DNA from: Ischnura elegans
Lineage: Eukaryota > Arthropoda > Insecta > Odonata > Coenagrionidae
Length of the DNA stretch: 64,000 bases
Assembly: GCF_921293095.1 (NCBI RefSeq)
Contig: NC_060254.1
Coordinates: forward strand, 55,660,069-55,724,068
Reading direction: 5' to 3'
Shown piece by piece: positions 23,378 through 34,933 of this stretch (positions within the stretch are counted from its first letter, which is position 1; the number at the start of each line of letters is the position of its first letter). The notes beneath the pieces were generated by a model. That model did no database searches and had not been told where the DNA came from. It worked only from the letters and a program-made list of their open reading frames with translations. Position numbers and translations under genes: made by a program.

Positions 23378-24277
23378 GGATTTGAATGAGACGCATCGGC
23401 ACCCTCACTATCTGTCTGTCTCTGTGCAGGCCATCAATATCCTCTCATTGTGATGTACAATTCAATGTTGACTCCACCTTTGAATTAATTTCTTGAATAA
23501 TACGTGGTGTCATAGATCTAATATCCATAATACACTTTATTTTTGGCATGAAGTCTCACATCCCCTACCTTTATTTGTAAACTTGTGTAAATACTGTTAA
23601 AATTGTTGTATTGATATATTCAACCAGTTGAATGTGGAACTAAGAAAGAGATACACTTATTTTCTCTTGTTTGAATGTTGTCCTTTTTCAGCTAACAAAT
23701 ATAAAATGATTTTGTCCATCTCCATTTCATATTTGTATACATTATATCTCAGAATTTTCAATCCTGAAATATACTTTTATGAAATTATTGTTGTTATTTA
23801 CTTGTCCTATCATTATTGATTTTGCAAACCTTTATGTTGTTTTTCTCCTCCTCCTTAACCTGATAGCCCATTGCAGTGTCATATGGTACCACTTGGTTGT
23901 AAATTTGTTATCTTTAAGCCTTTGGTATATGTCATAATTTCCTGAGTTTTCTGAGACTTTACATTCAATTAATTTACATCAAAGTGAATTATTATATGGT
24001 TTGTTTATAGCCATATCTAATTTGGGCACGGCCAATGGAAAATCGAGAATTTTTATCAGCTCATAAAATCAGAACTTAACACTTTTATTTGCTTGGTATT
24101 TTCATGAAGTATGACAAATTTGTCGAGTAAATGTAAATCTATTTCAAAGCATCTTCCAAATATATCTTAGTTTTTGGGTATGGACCTTATCCATGGGAAT
24201 ATATGATGCTTAAATTTTGCTGTAACCGTATGGTACCACCATGGCATCTCCACCCCAATGTCATGCATGGAGGCTGG

Positions 24278-24466
24278 CAGGGGTGGATCCAGGATTTCTT
24301 TCTGGGGGGCACAAGCAAGGCCATATCCAGGATTTTGTTCTGGGGGGGTACAAGGATACCTCATAGTACAAAACGAATGCAACGATAATGGGACCTAATT
24401 AAAAGTCTTGCATATTTTTTAAGGGTCTGGGGGGGGGGCATGTGCCCCCCACTAGATCCACTTATG
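24278..24466. mobile_element. hAT-type MITE, 189 bp
   Basis: Starts CAGGGGTGGATCCAGGATTT and ends ACTAGATCCACTTATG. A perfect 8-bp duplication GAGGCTGG flanks it (24270-24277, 24467-24474). The left terminal motif (ATCCAGGATTT then a G-run) occurs twice, about 45 bases apart. Confidence 0.85.
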
Positions 24467-25569
24467 GAGGCTGGGAATATGCTCTGTAGCAATCTGCTGT
24501 AGTGGTGATTGAAAACTCAGAGTGCTCACTCCCCCTGAATGCTCCCAGTGATTTGAAATTGGCATCTTATAAATTAAAAAATAACATATAATACTACTCA
24601 CTTAATTTTCCCTTTCCAAAATGACATCCTAACAAATAATCAACATCAGATCTAAAAGTAGATGATTCTAACATATTGTTGACCGTGGAGATCTTTTATA
24701 AAACAAAGTCTTGCAGCTTAACAATGACAAGATTACCACACTCCACCCAGATTGAGTGCAAATTGCTTTCAGCTCCTGCCATTTTGCTGCAAGTGGGCAA
24801 TAATATTGCCAATCTTGACAAGATGGCTAAAAAACTCAAGCAGGCTTGCTGCATCCCTGAATGCTATGCAAGATTAGTATGAAACAGAAAAAGTTCTGAT
24901 ATGGAACATAATACATTAAATAGTAGTAGAATAAAACCTTTTTTTGTTAATTATTTGTTTTGATGCATAAATGATGAAATATTGTTGCATAAAATTCTTC
25001 AGTTATGTACGAACTTACCACTTACCTGCAAATCATGAGGTAGAAAACAATTTTTTATTCTAAGATAACCAAGGTATGTATATATTATGTTAGATAGCAC
25101 TCCGTGTGTATTTCACACACTGTTGTGAGTCTCTTTATACAATCTTCATCTCTCCTGTCCTTAAGAGTGTGCCTTATGCATGATTTACAGGTAGAAGTTA
25201 ACTGCTATAGCACTTAACTATAGTATAATACGCTCGACTTGTACCTGTGGACAATGACAACAAAGCACTTCTCTCTTAGGTGTAAAAGTAAACTGTTATA
25301 ACTATCAATTTCAACAAGTAAACTAGGGAAAGTTGGCTTTACCATGTTTCTCCAATAGTAACCCTCACCAATATAAAAACAGCATAAATATGCCTGCTAG
25401 TGTGTTAAATATGTTTTCATGAATTGGTATTGAAGTATGCATACAAATTTGTAAGAAAATTTGGATCTATGCGCAATTTTTTAACGCATTTGCGTTGAAA
25501 TTCGGGTAAATTACTGGGAGTGTCTTGCAGCATTCCTCGTAGTCATCTCTCCGTGAATTCAATTTCCGC

Positions 25570-25660
25570 CTAGATATCGATGTAAATCGATTCAATCTTA
25601 TTTCGATTCGAGCCTATCATATCGATCTATCGCTGTTCGTCGATAGTGGTCGTAATTTTT
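25570..25660 (+). promoter_or_regulatory. NOP16 promoter with DRE-like TATCGAT boxes
   Basis: TATCGATG at 25575-25582 and TATCGATC at 25620-25627, with further CGAT and CGATAG motifs, sit 230-290 bases before the NOP16 start codon. TATCGATA is the DREF-bound DRE box of insect housekeeping promoters. That these boxes work here is inferred. Confidence 0.5.
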
Positions 25661-25859
25661 TTCCTTTGTGCGCACATGGTTCTGCTCGTCTTTCACGTGT
25701 AATGCGTGTTTGAATTAAAATTTGTAAGTCACACTATTTAAGATTAAAGAGGGCGTACGTTCGTGTCCATTGACGTGATTATTGTTGTTCAACTGACAAT
25801 TGAACTGTGTGTCGTGCGTGGTGTGGTTTGTGTCGTGCGTGTTAACTTCCTTATAAACA

Positions 25860-28800
25860 ATGACGAAAATCAGGAAGCAAAAGAGGAAGAAGACCTACAG
25901 GCATTCGTCCAACCGACAGCGAGTAAATAAAAGGATGCGGAAACTACCCAATATTAAATGGTGAATACTTCAAACTATTTTGCTTTTTTCGTGTCTGTTT
26001 GTAACCTGCATGTATTTAAGACGTTATCGTTTTGGTACCCAATGATCTGATGTTGTGTTGCCATTCTTATGCCCTATTACTTGGTCGAGTGTAATTTCAC
26101 TAGACTCGGGTCGTAACAATATGAAATTTCATGTGTTATTCAAGCTTGCCTTTATAATGCTTGGCTACCCTTTGAATTATGATTTAAGTCTTCATGTCAT
26201 CAGTAATGTAATCTTACGTATTTTTGCTCTCAATGCCTCGTAGTCAATGGCTTTAAATGAGGAAAAATGCATGGCTTAGGTTAAATTGTAGATACAATCG
26301 TGAAATCAATTGAGAATTTTAATCTCTTTCAATTTTGGCCTGCTGTCCCTTTCAATCACTACTCCAAATGTCATTATTTTGAAGGTATAGATTATAATTT
26401 ATACTTATTGTTGGACTATTTCTTATTTATAATTGTGTTTGCAGCCCTGAGGTGAAAGAAGAATGGAGGGAAGGCTGGTCGGCAAAGCAGAATATGGAGG
26501 AGATGGGTTTAGTATATGACCTCAATTCAGCATTCAGGATACCAACTACTAAGGTTTGTATGGGTTTTTAATATTTTTGAGTGTTTTTGCCTTCTTACCG
26601 ACTGAAGTCGACGCTAGAATTCTTTCAAGGCGTTTCAGCTAACTAACATCCTGTCATGGAAAAATCGTCACCATTAAGTATCTACAGTGGTGCGCTGAAT
26701 GTGCTAGGGGAAATATCCCTTTATTTTTTTCAGTAATAACCAACTAGACTTGATGGTAAGAAATAGTTTGTCCAAGTTCTTGCATATTAGGAGCAAAAGC
26801 GGAAGCTTGGCATTATCATCGGATTTCTAATGTTTGTTGTAGCAAAGCCACCTAGAGACAAGGCCCGTTCACATAGGCGTGTGACGTCACTCATTGTAGT
26901 GCTACCGCCAGAGAGAGCATGGCAGAAGTCGTGGTGCTGTATGCGACAGTGGTTTAACCGCCGCAATGAAAAGATAATTGATACCTAATTTACTCAGTCA
27001 ATAAGAGAATAGTCAGCGGGTTCCGAGAAAATACTAACACGCATAAACAAAAATATTTTTCAATCTGAATTTATTCGTTAATATGTATTGCGTCTAATCC
27101 ATGTACCAGATAACTTCGCCATTCTTTAGAAAAAAAAACTATTTATAGCTGATTCATAAATAGTCGTTGTGAACTAGAAGTACATACTACATAACAAGAT
27201 TAAAATCTGAAATAACTATTTAGAAAAGGCTCTTTGCATCCAAAGAGAATTTATTCTTCAACACAAAAGCGTATCGAAATTCGATAGCATTAAGTGGTGA
27301 TGTCAAGTATTTGATTAAACCTGGTTGCATTCCATATACTTTCCTTGGATAAATAATTTCTTTCTTGCAGAGTAAAAGGTGTTCACACAAGGTCCCAAAT
27401 GGATCTATTAATTAAGACTGAATTCTTCTTTATTTTGACTCTGAAATAGGTATGCCAATGGGCTATGAAAATCTTACCCTAGAGCCTGACGAAATAAGAT
27501 TTTCAATGATAGTTACTTGTGAAATATAAGATCATTGACACATCTGCTATTATTACGCTCGAATGCATCAAAATGCAAGCCAAAATTTACGTGTAGTCCA
27601 GCCTCGGCTAATAAAACGTACCCGTCCCAGGCGCTTTAGTATTTGAAAAATTATTTGGGATGAGCAAAAGTTTCAATGTCACTTCAGTAGATGTATCAAT
27701 CTAATAAAAAATCTGAAAGTCCTGCCAAATAACCAGCATAAACATTTGTATAAAGAACACGACATCTCTTAAATCACACCTCAGATCTTACTTAACATGC
27801 ATGAAGTAATCACCGCAAGGAATAATGGTGGCAGGAAAGAAAAAAAACACAGAAATAAAATACAAATATTTTGTATTTTCATTAGTCAATCACAATAATA
27901 CCAGCAATTTTCTCTTATTTCCATGAACTAATTTGGTGAAACAAATACTGGTATTCTCTTTTGAACAAAAAATATTTAGAAGTGCACTGGCAGAAGCCAC
28001 AATAACTATCTTCAATAGTTTTTCCTACGAATGTCCATTGTCACATCATCCACTTATAAAAAACAAATTCACCATAGTCCTATATGTCACTTCAACCACT
28101 ATGTCATTCTGTCTTCTTGATGATAGTTTGGTAACTATGAAGAAATGGCACCTTCCTCGAATCTGGGCACCTTTAATTCAACACGAATTATCTTCCCCAT
28201 CTTCACCGGCAAGGCCAGAGATTCTTTTCTGATGTCACTCGCTGTGAAGTGAAGCTCACACCACTAAAATTAATAAATAAGAAAATACCATGTAAATTAC
28301 TACGTAGTTATTTCATTTCCAATTTTAGGCATTTCTGAATGAGAGATATATCTTATGACAAGGCCAGTAAATATAGGAGATCATTATATACATTAACGAT
28401 TTTTTTATTTGAAACTAGACCATAAGATAATTTCAGATGATGAAAGCCGGGCACAGATAAATAACGGTTCATTGCAATGAGAAAAATGCATATTTTCATT
28501 CACGGTGGTTCATACACACAAATAATATACTTTATACGTTTCTGATGAGACTCATGAATTTCTCATGATTAGATGCTTTCCATGCAATTAATCAAGTAAA
28601 TATCGTTGGTCTCACGAAATGATACATAAGCTGAAATTAAGTTGAACTCAAGAACCCTAGAAATTTATGTGCTTTCCCCCGTAATATAATGTACTACGCC
28701 AAAAATAATACACTCAGGTAGTTTTATCAAAAATACCCAAATACAAAACTTATCGCGTAAATAATTCAAATTGCTTTTCAACTCTAAGTTACAAAAGTAT

Positions 28801-31800
28801 AGTTAAATAATCACTGTTTTACTGAGTTTCAGACGCATAACACAGCAGAGGGCAAGATAAGGAAGAATAATCGTTACTATAAACTTGGCTGCTATATTAT
28901 AATCCCCAGAAACTCCTTCAACCTCACGTTTACTGAACGAAATAATACAAAAAATAAAGCTAAAATACAAGAATTTCCTATTGAATTGTCGCTTCCATAT
29001 TTAAATCACCACTTATAGTACTGTCAACATCCCCAAGCCACATCTAGCTAGAAATTACATCCAAATAATTACAGCGAGAAAGGGTACATACCTTACTGTT
29101 TTTCGTGGAGGTGAAATTGTCTCCTCTTATCCCTCAAATTCACTCCTCCTTGAACTCAGGATCTTTTGGAAAGCTAAAAACTTGAACTTGGGGTCCACTC
29201 CTGTCCGGAGTTTTCTTCGCATCCCGGCACTACACACGTGAAAGGAACTTTTAACAAAAATGCCCATCAAATACAAGTTTCTGAAGCCCGGCATATAAAA
29301 TTCATGAATAAAGGAAACTTCACTGTCCTCAGAAGCTTCAATTTTCACCAACTAACACCACAAAAATCCCTAAAATGTGGTAAAATGTAATATAAATACA
29401 CTCGTAAACAAAGTGGTCTCCAACGGCAGCCGGAACAACAGAGCACTTCTCGTGGTGACATCAGAGTCTCAGCCATCGCTTGTGATCGGGCCTTCTCTCT
29501 AGGTGGCTATGGTAGTAGGCCTTTCTGTAGGCCGAATAATTGTCCTTGAAAAGAACATATTTTAACTTTGTGATTCTCACTGCAAAAGGACCACAAACAT
29601 TGGTGTTCACCAGTCACTCTCACTCGCGATCTTGTTCTAAATTTTCGTCTGTGAGACTCTTGAGTGCCTAAACAGTGGAATAAGAAGTAAGAAAGTATAA
29701 TCTGTCTGGACTGGTCTTCTTATTTATTCTTCTTAAATAATACTAATCACCACATTATACACAACAGTTTCCTTCACAACAAGCCAACTAATGTCCCTAG
29801 TCACAAATGAAACAATACTACTGAACACTTGAAATCAATGTTTTCTTTCTTGGTTTGGTGTGGTTGTGTTGTTGGTTTCTTTTTCTTTCTTAAAGGACAC
29901 AGGTTTCAAATGGGTTTGTTCACTCAGATGCATGCACAGTTAATTCATCGCGTAGTGTTGCTCTGGTCTCTCCAGTTGCTGCTGAGAAATCATCCTTTGA
30001 GTGTGACTGAAGTTCCACATTTCTGGTATTCAAGTAGTCTAATTAAAAAATGAGTTTAAAGGCTGTTTTACACGGGGCACGGAATTGCGCAGGTTAGAGT
30101 TGCATTAATTTCTAAAATAGCAATGAATTGCACGAACGAAATTAGAACAGGGGCTATTTTGCCGTCTCGCATCCACACATTCTCGCGTGTGTTCTAGCAA
30201 TTCACCGCTTTACATGATGCAATTTTGATTGCACCTTCGCACGTACATCAGATTGCGCAATTCCGTGTACCGCGTAAAGCGGCCTCTAGAAACTGTGGTT
30301 GTAATGGCACATGAAGTGCATTCACTACAACTGCTGGTGTGAGGAGTTTTGATACTTTTCACCCATAATTTTCTGGCTATACGTTGATAATGATTGTTTT
30401 TAATTTTAGTTCGAGTTTCACATGCCTCTGATTCAAGTAATAGGGAAAAATGTCTTAATGAATCCTATATTTTTGGTATTTTGACAAATATAAGAAACAT
30501 AGAATTTTTCTTATATTTGTCAAAACACCAAATGATTAATGATCAGATTGTCAGAAGTAATTCACGAATGAAGCCCTGGCACACAGTGTGCCCTGCGCTA
30601 CTGCTTGTGTTTCGCCAGGAGGCACGAGTGTTCGAGGGTGAAATTACAATTTCATGATGTCTTCTATTTAGAGAACAAATCCACATTTTTTGCATCAGTG
30701 ATCATTTTTTGCATCTTTAACAATCCTCATATCGGATCGATGGTAGATGAGATGACATTGTAAGTATGAAATTCATCGTGATAGAGTCAGAGAGGAAAAG
30801 AAAAAATTTTCTTATGCTTCTCACTATTAAATTCATTCACAATTAAAAACTGTTTCAACCAATATTGTTCATAATTTAATTAATGTGTCTCTCAAATTGC
30901 AGTGATTAATGTGCACATTCCCAATTTGCAGGAAATTTTGAAGGGGGAGGAGAGGTCATCTGCAGAGGGGGCTCAGGTGAGACCTCGCCGGAAGCAACAT
31001 GTTGCGGAAAAATTGGAACAGGATGCAAATTTGCCGAGGGAGCGATTATTGCGGCTACCAGATGGACAGGCCAGGTGGCTCGCATATTTGATCCACAAGT
31101 ATGGGGAAGATTACAAGGTAAGGGCAACTTAATGGATTTAGCCAGCTGATATTAAAATATCATAATAATCATTCTGCAGTTGATAGTTATTCTTTTCAAT
31201 ATCTTTCATTGTCTTTGTAAGCATACTCCTTTTTCCTTTCCATTCTAGTTGCGTGGTGGTAATTTATAAATCAAGCTCAGATAATAATTGCATTGAATTC
31301 AGGTTCAAAACAGAAAGTACTCTTATTACCTTAATGTAAAACACATCAAAAGACAGGAGTGGAAAATACCCAAATTGAGATTTCCTGTGGAAAGACCTGC
31401 CCTCTTCGAATGTGGCCCCCCCTGTCCTTATTGTCTAACATTTGGAGGAAAAGTAATTCAGATGGTTAACTAGTGACTAATTTTCTCGTGACTGAATTCT
31501 CAAAAAATCTCAGAATTAATGTAAATTCAATCCACAAGCCATTAATTTGTAAATTCCTCAGTTCATCTCAGCAGGAATTTGGAATGGACAAATTTTTTGT
31601 TGATCTTTAGGGCTACTATAGGTATTACTTCATTTTTTCCTTTAAATGGATAATATGTAGCAATTTATAAAATTAAATAAAGTGAAGAGGTACTTCTCTC
31701 ACTTGACCTATCTCCTCCCACCCACAGCCAAATTGCATGTGACTTCAGGTTTCTTCACTCCCTTGTCAGTGGATCTCTCCATTGCTCAGATCTCCTTTCC

Positions 31801-32473
31801 TTCTCTCCTCTCCGTATTCCTTCCGGAATAAGCCACAACATAGAAACTGTACAACCACCTAAATTATGTCTATCAATTTTCCATCGTTTGTGGCCTGTAA
31901 ATGTTTTGAGAACTAAATTCCATCTATAAGTTTAACATGTGCTCATGGGTTGTATCAATCCTTAGGCCATTTATAAAAATGCCGGACAGCAACTTACAGG
32001 GGCTTCAAGGTCAATTGAAGTTGCCAAACAAATAAGCATCGACATATCAATGGTATCACTGTCATTTAACTCATGGATACTTGAAGACTTCATATTTTGG
32101 ATAATCTTTGACAGTAACAGACTCTAATGGCCCAGTTTGCATTACGATTCTCATTTTTTTTAAGTGTTTGTTTAACATCTTTTTTGTTTGAAGTACCTTG
32201 TTCGATAGTGTATATGAGATTCTTGTCTTCATTTTTTTAAGTGAACTCAAAACCAGGATAACTTGCTGTTTCACACTTTCAAAACACTGCCTTAAATTGT
32301 TGCTTTGGAAGATTTTTTTTAAATGTTCTCATCATACAAATCTCTTGAATTTACAGGGAATGGCCAGGGATGATCACAATTATTACCAGGAAACATGGAA
32401 ACAGTTAAAGAACAAAATAAAACTATTTAAAAGCATTCCTGGTCAACTGGAGGAGTTTATGAAGACTGAGTGA
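25860..32473 (+). CDS. NOP16: Nucleolar protein 16
   Basis: Nucleolar factor for 60S ribosomal subunit assembly. Exons 25860-25960, 26445-26553, 30932-31117 and 32357-32473 (TGA) give 170 residues; the human protein has 178. Residues 1-34 are very basic (KIRKQKRKKTYRHSSNRQRV). Exon 2 has EWREGWSAKQNMEEMGLVYD, matching the family's HAWD-KSVRQNLAEMGL region. GEDYK at 128-132 joins exon 4 GMARDDHNYYQETWKQLKNK, matching human GEDYKAMARDEKNYYQDT. All phases fit: 2, 0, 0. The third exon uses the downstream of two acceptors; an AG at 30902, 29 bases earlier, would put a stop right after the junction. A polyadenylation signal follows at 32535. Very secure. Confidence 0.95.
26843..29511 (-). mobile_element. 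P-element-like DNA transposon with broken THAP domain
   Basis: Terminal inverted repeats of about 30 bases: left AGCCACCTAGAGACAAGGCC at 26847 and, from the right, AGCCACCTAGAGAGAAGGCC, both starting CAAAG or CATAG and running on to CACA. Flanks GTTGTAG and GTAGTAG agree at six of seven positions, a possible worn target duplication. On the minus strand an N-terminal THAP half (about 29236-29092) and a C-terminal half (28263-28110) can be read. P elements start with CA, have about 31-bp inverted repeats and encode THAP transposases, which fits. The rest of the transposase is not recognisable and the element is dead. Confidence 0.75.
28110..29236 (-). pseudogene. Degenerate two-exon THAP zinc-finger domain of the P-like element
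   Basis: On the minus strand, near 29235, CVVPGCEENSG gives the first Cys pair. Then, after a frame change, FSFPKDPEFKEE and GDNFTSTKNSK follow and end at a donor AAG|GTATGT (29092). The next exon begins at 28263 after TTTTAG and reads VVCELHFTASDIRKES, supplying the third Cys and the His-Phe. LKVPRFEEGAISS and LPNYH then replace the usual LKPGAVPTIFPNYP. The C2CH order and the FPKDP block are the THAP signature. In-frame stops and a frame change in the first half show it is inactive. Confidence 0.7.
30061..30284. mobile_element. MITE with 30-bp inverted repeats
   Basis: Left GGCTGTTTTACACGGGGCAC and, from the right, GGCCGCTTTACGCGGTACAC pair, and both continue into GGAATTGCGCA. There is no coding capacity. 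Target duplication is not clear. Confidence 0.75.
30472..30532. repeat. Near-perfect 26-bp-stem hairpin in NOP16 intron
   Basis: Arms start TTTGGTATTTTGACAAATAT at the left and TTTCTTATATTTGTCAAAAC at the right. They pair at 25 of 26 positions around a loop of about nine bases. It could be a tiny palindromic MITE or a small-RNA precursor. Confidence 0.6.
31118..32356 (+). other. NOP16 intron 3
   Basis: GTAAGG donor to TTTACAG acceptor; AT-rich with no feature I can support. Confidence 0.6.
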
Positions 32474-32534
32474 GGTTGTGCAGTGTGTTTAATATTCTTG
32501 AAAAGGTCTGGCAAATATCATTGATATGTGTTCA

Positions 32535-32540
32535 AATAAA
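32535..32540 (+). terminator. NOP16 polyadenylation signal AATAAA
   Basis: Exact AATAAA 62 bases after the stop codon, followed by a T-rich stretch. Confidence 0.75.
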
Positions 32541-33412
32541 TGTTTTGTTTTTATATTGCTTTATTTTTTATTCTTCATACTCATATTGAGTCCCTATTAT
32601 TTTCACTCATTCCAGCCCTTAACTCTGGTGGATATAGCGCTCTTGAATACCCAAGATTTAAACATTTTTAAATTATAATATTGATGCAAAGTTACTATAG
32701 TAGCCAATAGATGTTCAGTATTATTGTGCGATGTGGTTTGCACAATACTTTGATGGCGGCCCCTAGATGCACAATATTATTGTACAATATTTTGGTTAGT
32801 GCAAATCATTACATTGTTTAGAGGCGATATTGAAGGTTGTGCAATCGCAAGTAGAGTTGTATAACTACATTGTGCAAACAATCGCTAACAGAATTTCATG
32901 AAGTCCATTTGTTGAGTGAATGAGAATTGTGTTGCGAGATAATTGCTGTGGCCGCAAGTCATAAAAAATGAAAGAAAAGATGCTTACAGAAAGGTAAAAT
33001 ATACAGGGTATTTTTCACGGTACTATTCTATTAGCACATATTACTGCTCCCCCTTTTTCACACGATCCCCATAATCCATGCACTTCACGTCCCACAGAAC
33101 TGGAAGGCCACGGTACATCTTAATAAATTCGACAAATCTTTTTTGGGATATCACCCTTGATAACAATGATTGGCTGAGACGACCAGTTCAAATGATCGCT
33201 GGAGACTAACTTACAGGATATTGCGACAGACAGCACAATGTATTTTCAAGATTTTGAAAATCACACAATGCATTGCACAAGCTTTCAATATTGCCAACAT
33301 ACAGTCAATTATATTGCACAGTATAGATCTTATTTAAACCATATAATAACATGTCAATTGTTTGGTTACAATTGTTGAAGCTATTTTTTTAGTGAGGTTA
33401 TAATGACTGTTT

Positions 33413-33530
33413 GGGAGACAACCTCCTTCTTCAAGTTCTTTTGTGAATTTTATGTCTGGATGTACTGTATTAATAAAATAATTCATTAAGTAATATAATA
33501 ATTAAGTAATTAATTAATAAAAGGACATGT
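33413..33530. repeat. Direct repeat of 34748-34842
   Basis: GGGAGACAACCTCCTTCTTC through CTGTATTAATAAAATAATT and on to AATTAATTAATAAAAGGAC is present at both sites. It joins a piece of Penelope RT coding sequence to the same AT-rich flank. It is either a tandem partial insertion or a local duplication of the insertion junction. Confidence 0.8.
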
Positions 33531-33831
33531 TTGTGAAATTACATTTTGACTCTTTATTTCCTCTGTGGCATATTTTGTTTCTGAAATTGGAAAAAAGTTC
33601 CAAAATTGTGCCTGCAATGCATTTTAAGGCCCCCGCACACCTGCTACCTATACAAAGCAACTATTTAGCTGCTTGTTAAAAGTTTCCAGTGCGCTGGGAC
33701 CCTAAACGGTATTCTTGGTTAATAATTTCCTTAGTGATTAGTAATTAATTTTCGTCTGAAGATTTTCACAGCTTCTTTTACCAATGTTGGTGGTGGTTCT
33801 CGGGTATTGCTGTGTAGGTAACATTTTCACT

Positions 33832-33864
33832 CAACGTTTCACTCCTACTGGGAGCATTATCAAG
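33832..33864 (-). ncRNA. Hammerhead-ribozyme-like core in Penelope terminus
   Basis: The minus strand reads CTTGATAATGCTCC, loop CAGTA, then GGAGTGAAACG. This matches the layout CUGAUGA, stem II, GAAA of a minimal hammerhead, with changes in the first box. Such motifs are known in Penelope-like elements. Activity is doubtful. Confidence 0.45.
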
Positions 33865-33909
33865 AGAATGGGAGGAATCCATTCTCGTCCCGAGCTTATA
33901 CATATTTTG

Positions 33910-34584
33910 CTAGCCATTGTTGACCCAATTTTGAATTTTAGGCGATAGCTGTTGGTCATTATATTGGGCCAGGAATCCTCTCCATATACGGCTGAGGTTA
34001 AATCCATCCTCCCTATTAAAGTTGTTAGGCCATTTCGCTATCTCGATGGATTCACGTATAAGACGCAGATGATGTTCTTCTGTCTTCGCCAATACCCGTG
34101 TAGCGTTAAACATTATTTTATGCCCAGGGCTGGAGGCATAATGTTCAGCGACAGCTGATGCATCCCATTGATGAAGTTTTAACGCTCTTTCGTACTCTTT
34201 AAGCCTTTGGGAGATAGAACGCTTGCTCTGTCCCAAGTAGCTTCTGCCGCAGCAGCAGGGAACCTCATACACTCCCATAGATTGAAGGGGAGGATGGCTA
34301 TCCTTCAGTGAAGGTAGGATATTTTGAATTTTCTTCACCGTGCAGAAGCAAGTCTTAATGTTGCCTTTTTGAAGGATCCTAGCGATTCTATCGGTGACCC
34401 CGGAGATGTATGAAAGTTTTGCATGTGTTAATGGCTCCTTCCCTTTGTGGTCATCATCTTGAGGCAGGTGTCTTTCTCTCATCGCTCTATTTATGAAAGA
34501 GACACTGTAACCATTACCTTTCAGTGCCCACATAAGGTGTTGCATTTCACCACTAATATGCGCATGCAGAGCACTCTGCATCAC
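33910..34584 (-). CDS. GIY-YIG endonuclease region of a Penelope-like element
   Basis: Encodes the C-terminal part of a Penelope-like polyprotein: a linker (PLTHAKLSYISGVTDRIARIL), then GIY-YIG residues GVYEV and SYLGQSKRSISQRLKEY, then HYASSPGHKIMF and LIRESIEIAKWPNNFNREDG. This class of nuclease is thought to nick target DNA for insertion. The frame is a fragment of a truncated copy; the first methionine has no special meaning. Confidence 0.8.
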   Translation of the reverse strand: MMQSALHAHISGEMQHLMWALKGNGYSVSFINRAMRERHLPQDDDHKGKEPLTHAKLSYISGVTDRIARILQKGNIKTCFCTVKKIQNILPSLKDSHPPLQSMGVYEVPCCCGRSYLGQSKRSISQRLKEYERALKLHQWDASAVAEHYASSPGHKIMFNATRVLAKTEEHHLRLIRESIEIAKWPNNFNREDGFNLSRIWRGFLAQYNDQQLSPKIQNWVNNG

Positions 34585-34900
34585 ACATGATTTTGACTCG
34601 GTGGGTTAGCATTTTAATGACGCAGGCCTTTTGTTGTGGGTGGTGATGCGATGTTGAATTCAAATACCTGTCGGTGTGGGTCTTCTTTCTGTACACTGAA
34701 TGGCCTAGGCTTCCATCCATTTTTCTTTTAACCAGGACATCTAGGAAAGGGAGACAACCTCCTTCTTCAAGTTCTTTTGTGAATTTTATGTCTGGATGTA
34801 CTGTATTAATAAAATAATTAAGTAATTAATTAATAAAAGGACAAAATTCAGGGTGGAGGTTTTCGGGGTTAGCACCGCGTAGATTGGTCTCTGCAGACAA

Positions 34901-34933
34901 CAGTTTCGCCGGCATTGCAGCAGGCTTCTTCAG
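34901..34933 (-). ncRNA. Diverged hammerhead-like core in second Penelope element
   Basis: The minus strand reads CTGAAGAAGCC, a loop, then GGCGAAACTG. The CTGANGA and CGAAAC boxes frame a short GCC/GGC stem. Only a weak match; reported because of its position in the element terminus. Confidence 0.35.

Larger units (their letters stand above)
23378..25859. other. Shc 3' UTR and Shc-NOP16 intergenic region
   Basis: Follows the Shc TGA. No close AATAAA was found; AATAAA at 24930-24935 is the first exact one noticed. A hAT-type MITE lies at 24278-24466. The last 300 bases hold the NOP16 promoter. Confidence 0.6.
26554..30931 (+). other. NOP16 intron 2, host to several insertions
   Basis: A 4.4-kb intron made mostly of one 2.67-kb P-like transposon (26843-29511), a MITE (30061-30284) and a small perfect hairpin (30472-30532). 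The remaining sequence is AT-rich. Confidence 0.75.
33413..34800 (-). mobile_element. Penelope-like retroelement, 5'-truncated, RT end plus GIY-YIG endonuclease
   Basis: On the minus strand, 34800 down to about 34560 reads the end of a Penelope reverse transcriptase (PDIKFTKELEEGG, LPFLDVLVKRKMDG, HSVYRKKTHTDRYLNSTSHH). This is followed by a 224-codon frame (34584-33910) with GVYEVPCCCGRSYLGQSKRS, a GIY-YIG endonuclease with the Cys-rich signature of this class, and NREDGFNLSRIW near its end. A terminal region follows, with a hammerhead-like core at 33832-33864. About 70 bases of the same RT segment and its AT-rich flank are repeated at 33413-33530. The reverse transcriptase is incomplete. 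Confidence 0.85.

Noticed and set aside
27933-28232. 99-codon plus-strand open frame
   Set aside because: The opposite strand here carries the second half of a THAP domain; the plus frame has no similarity.
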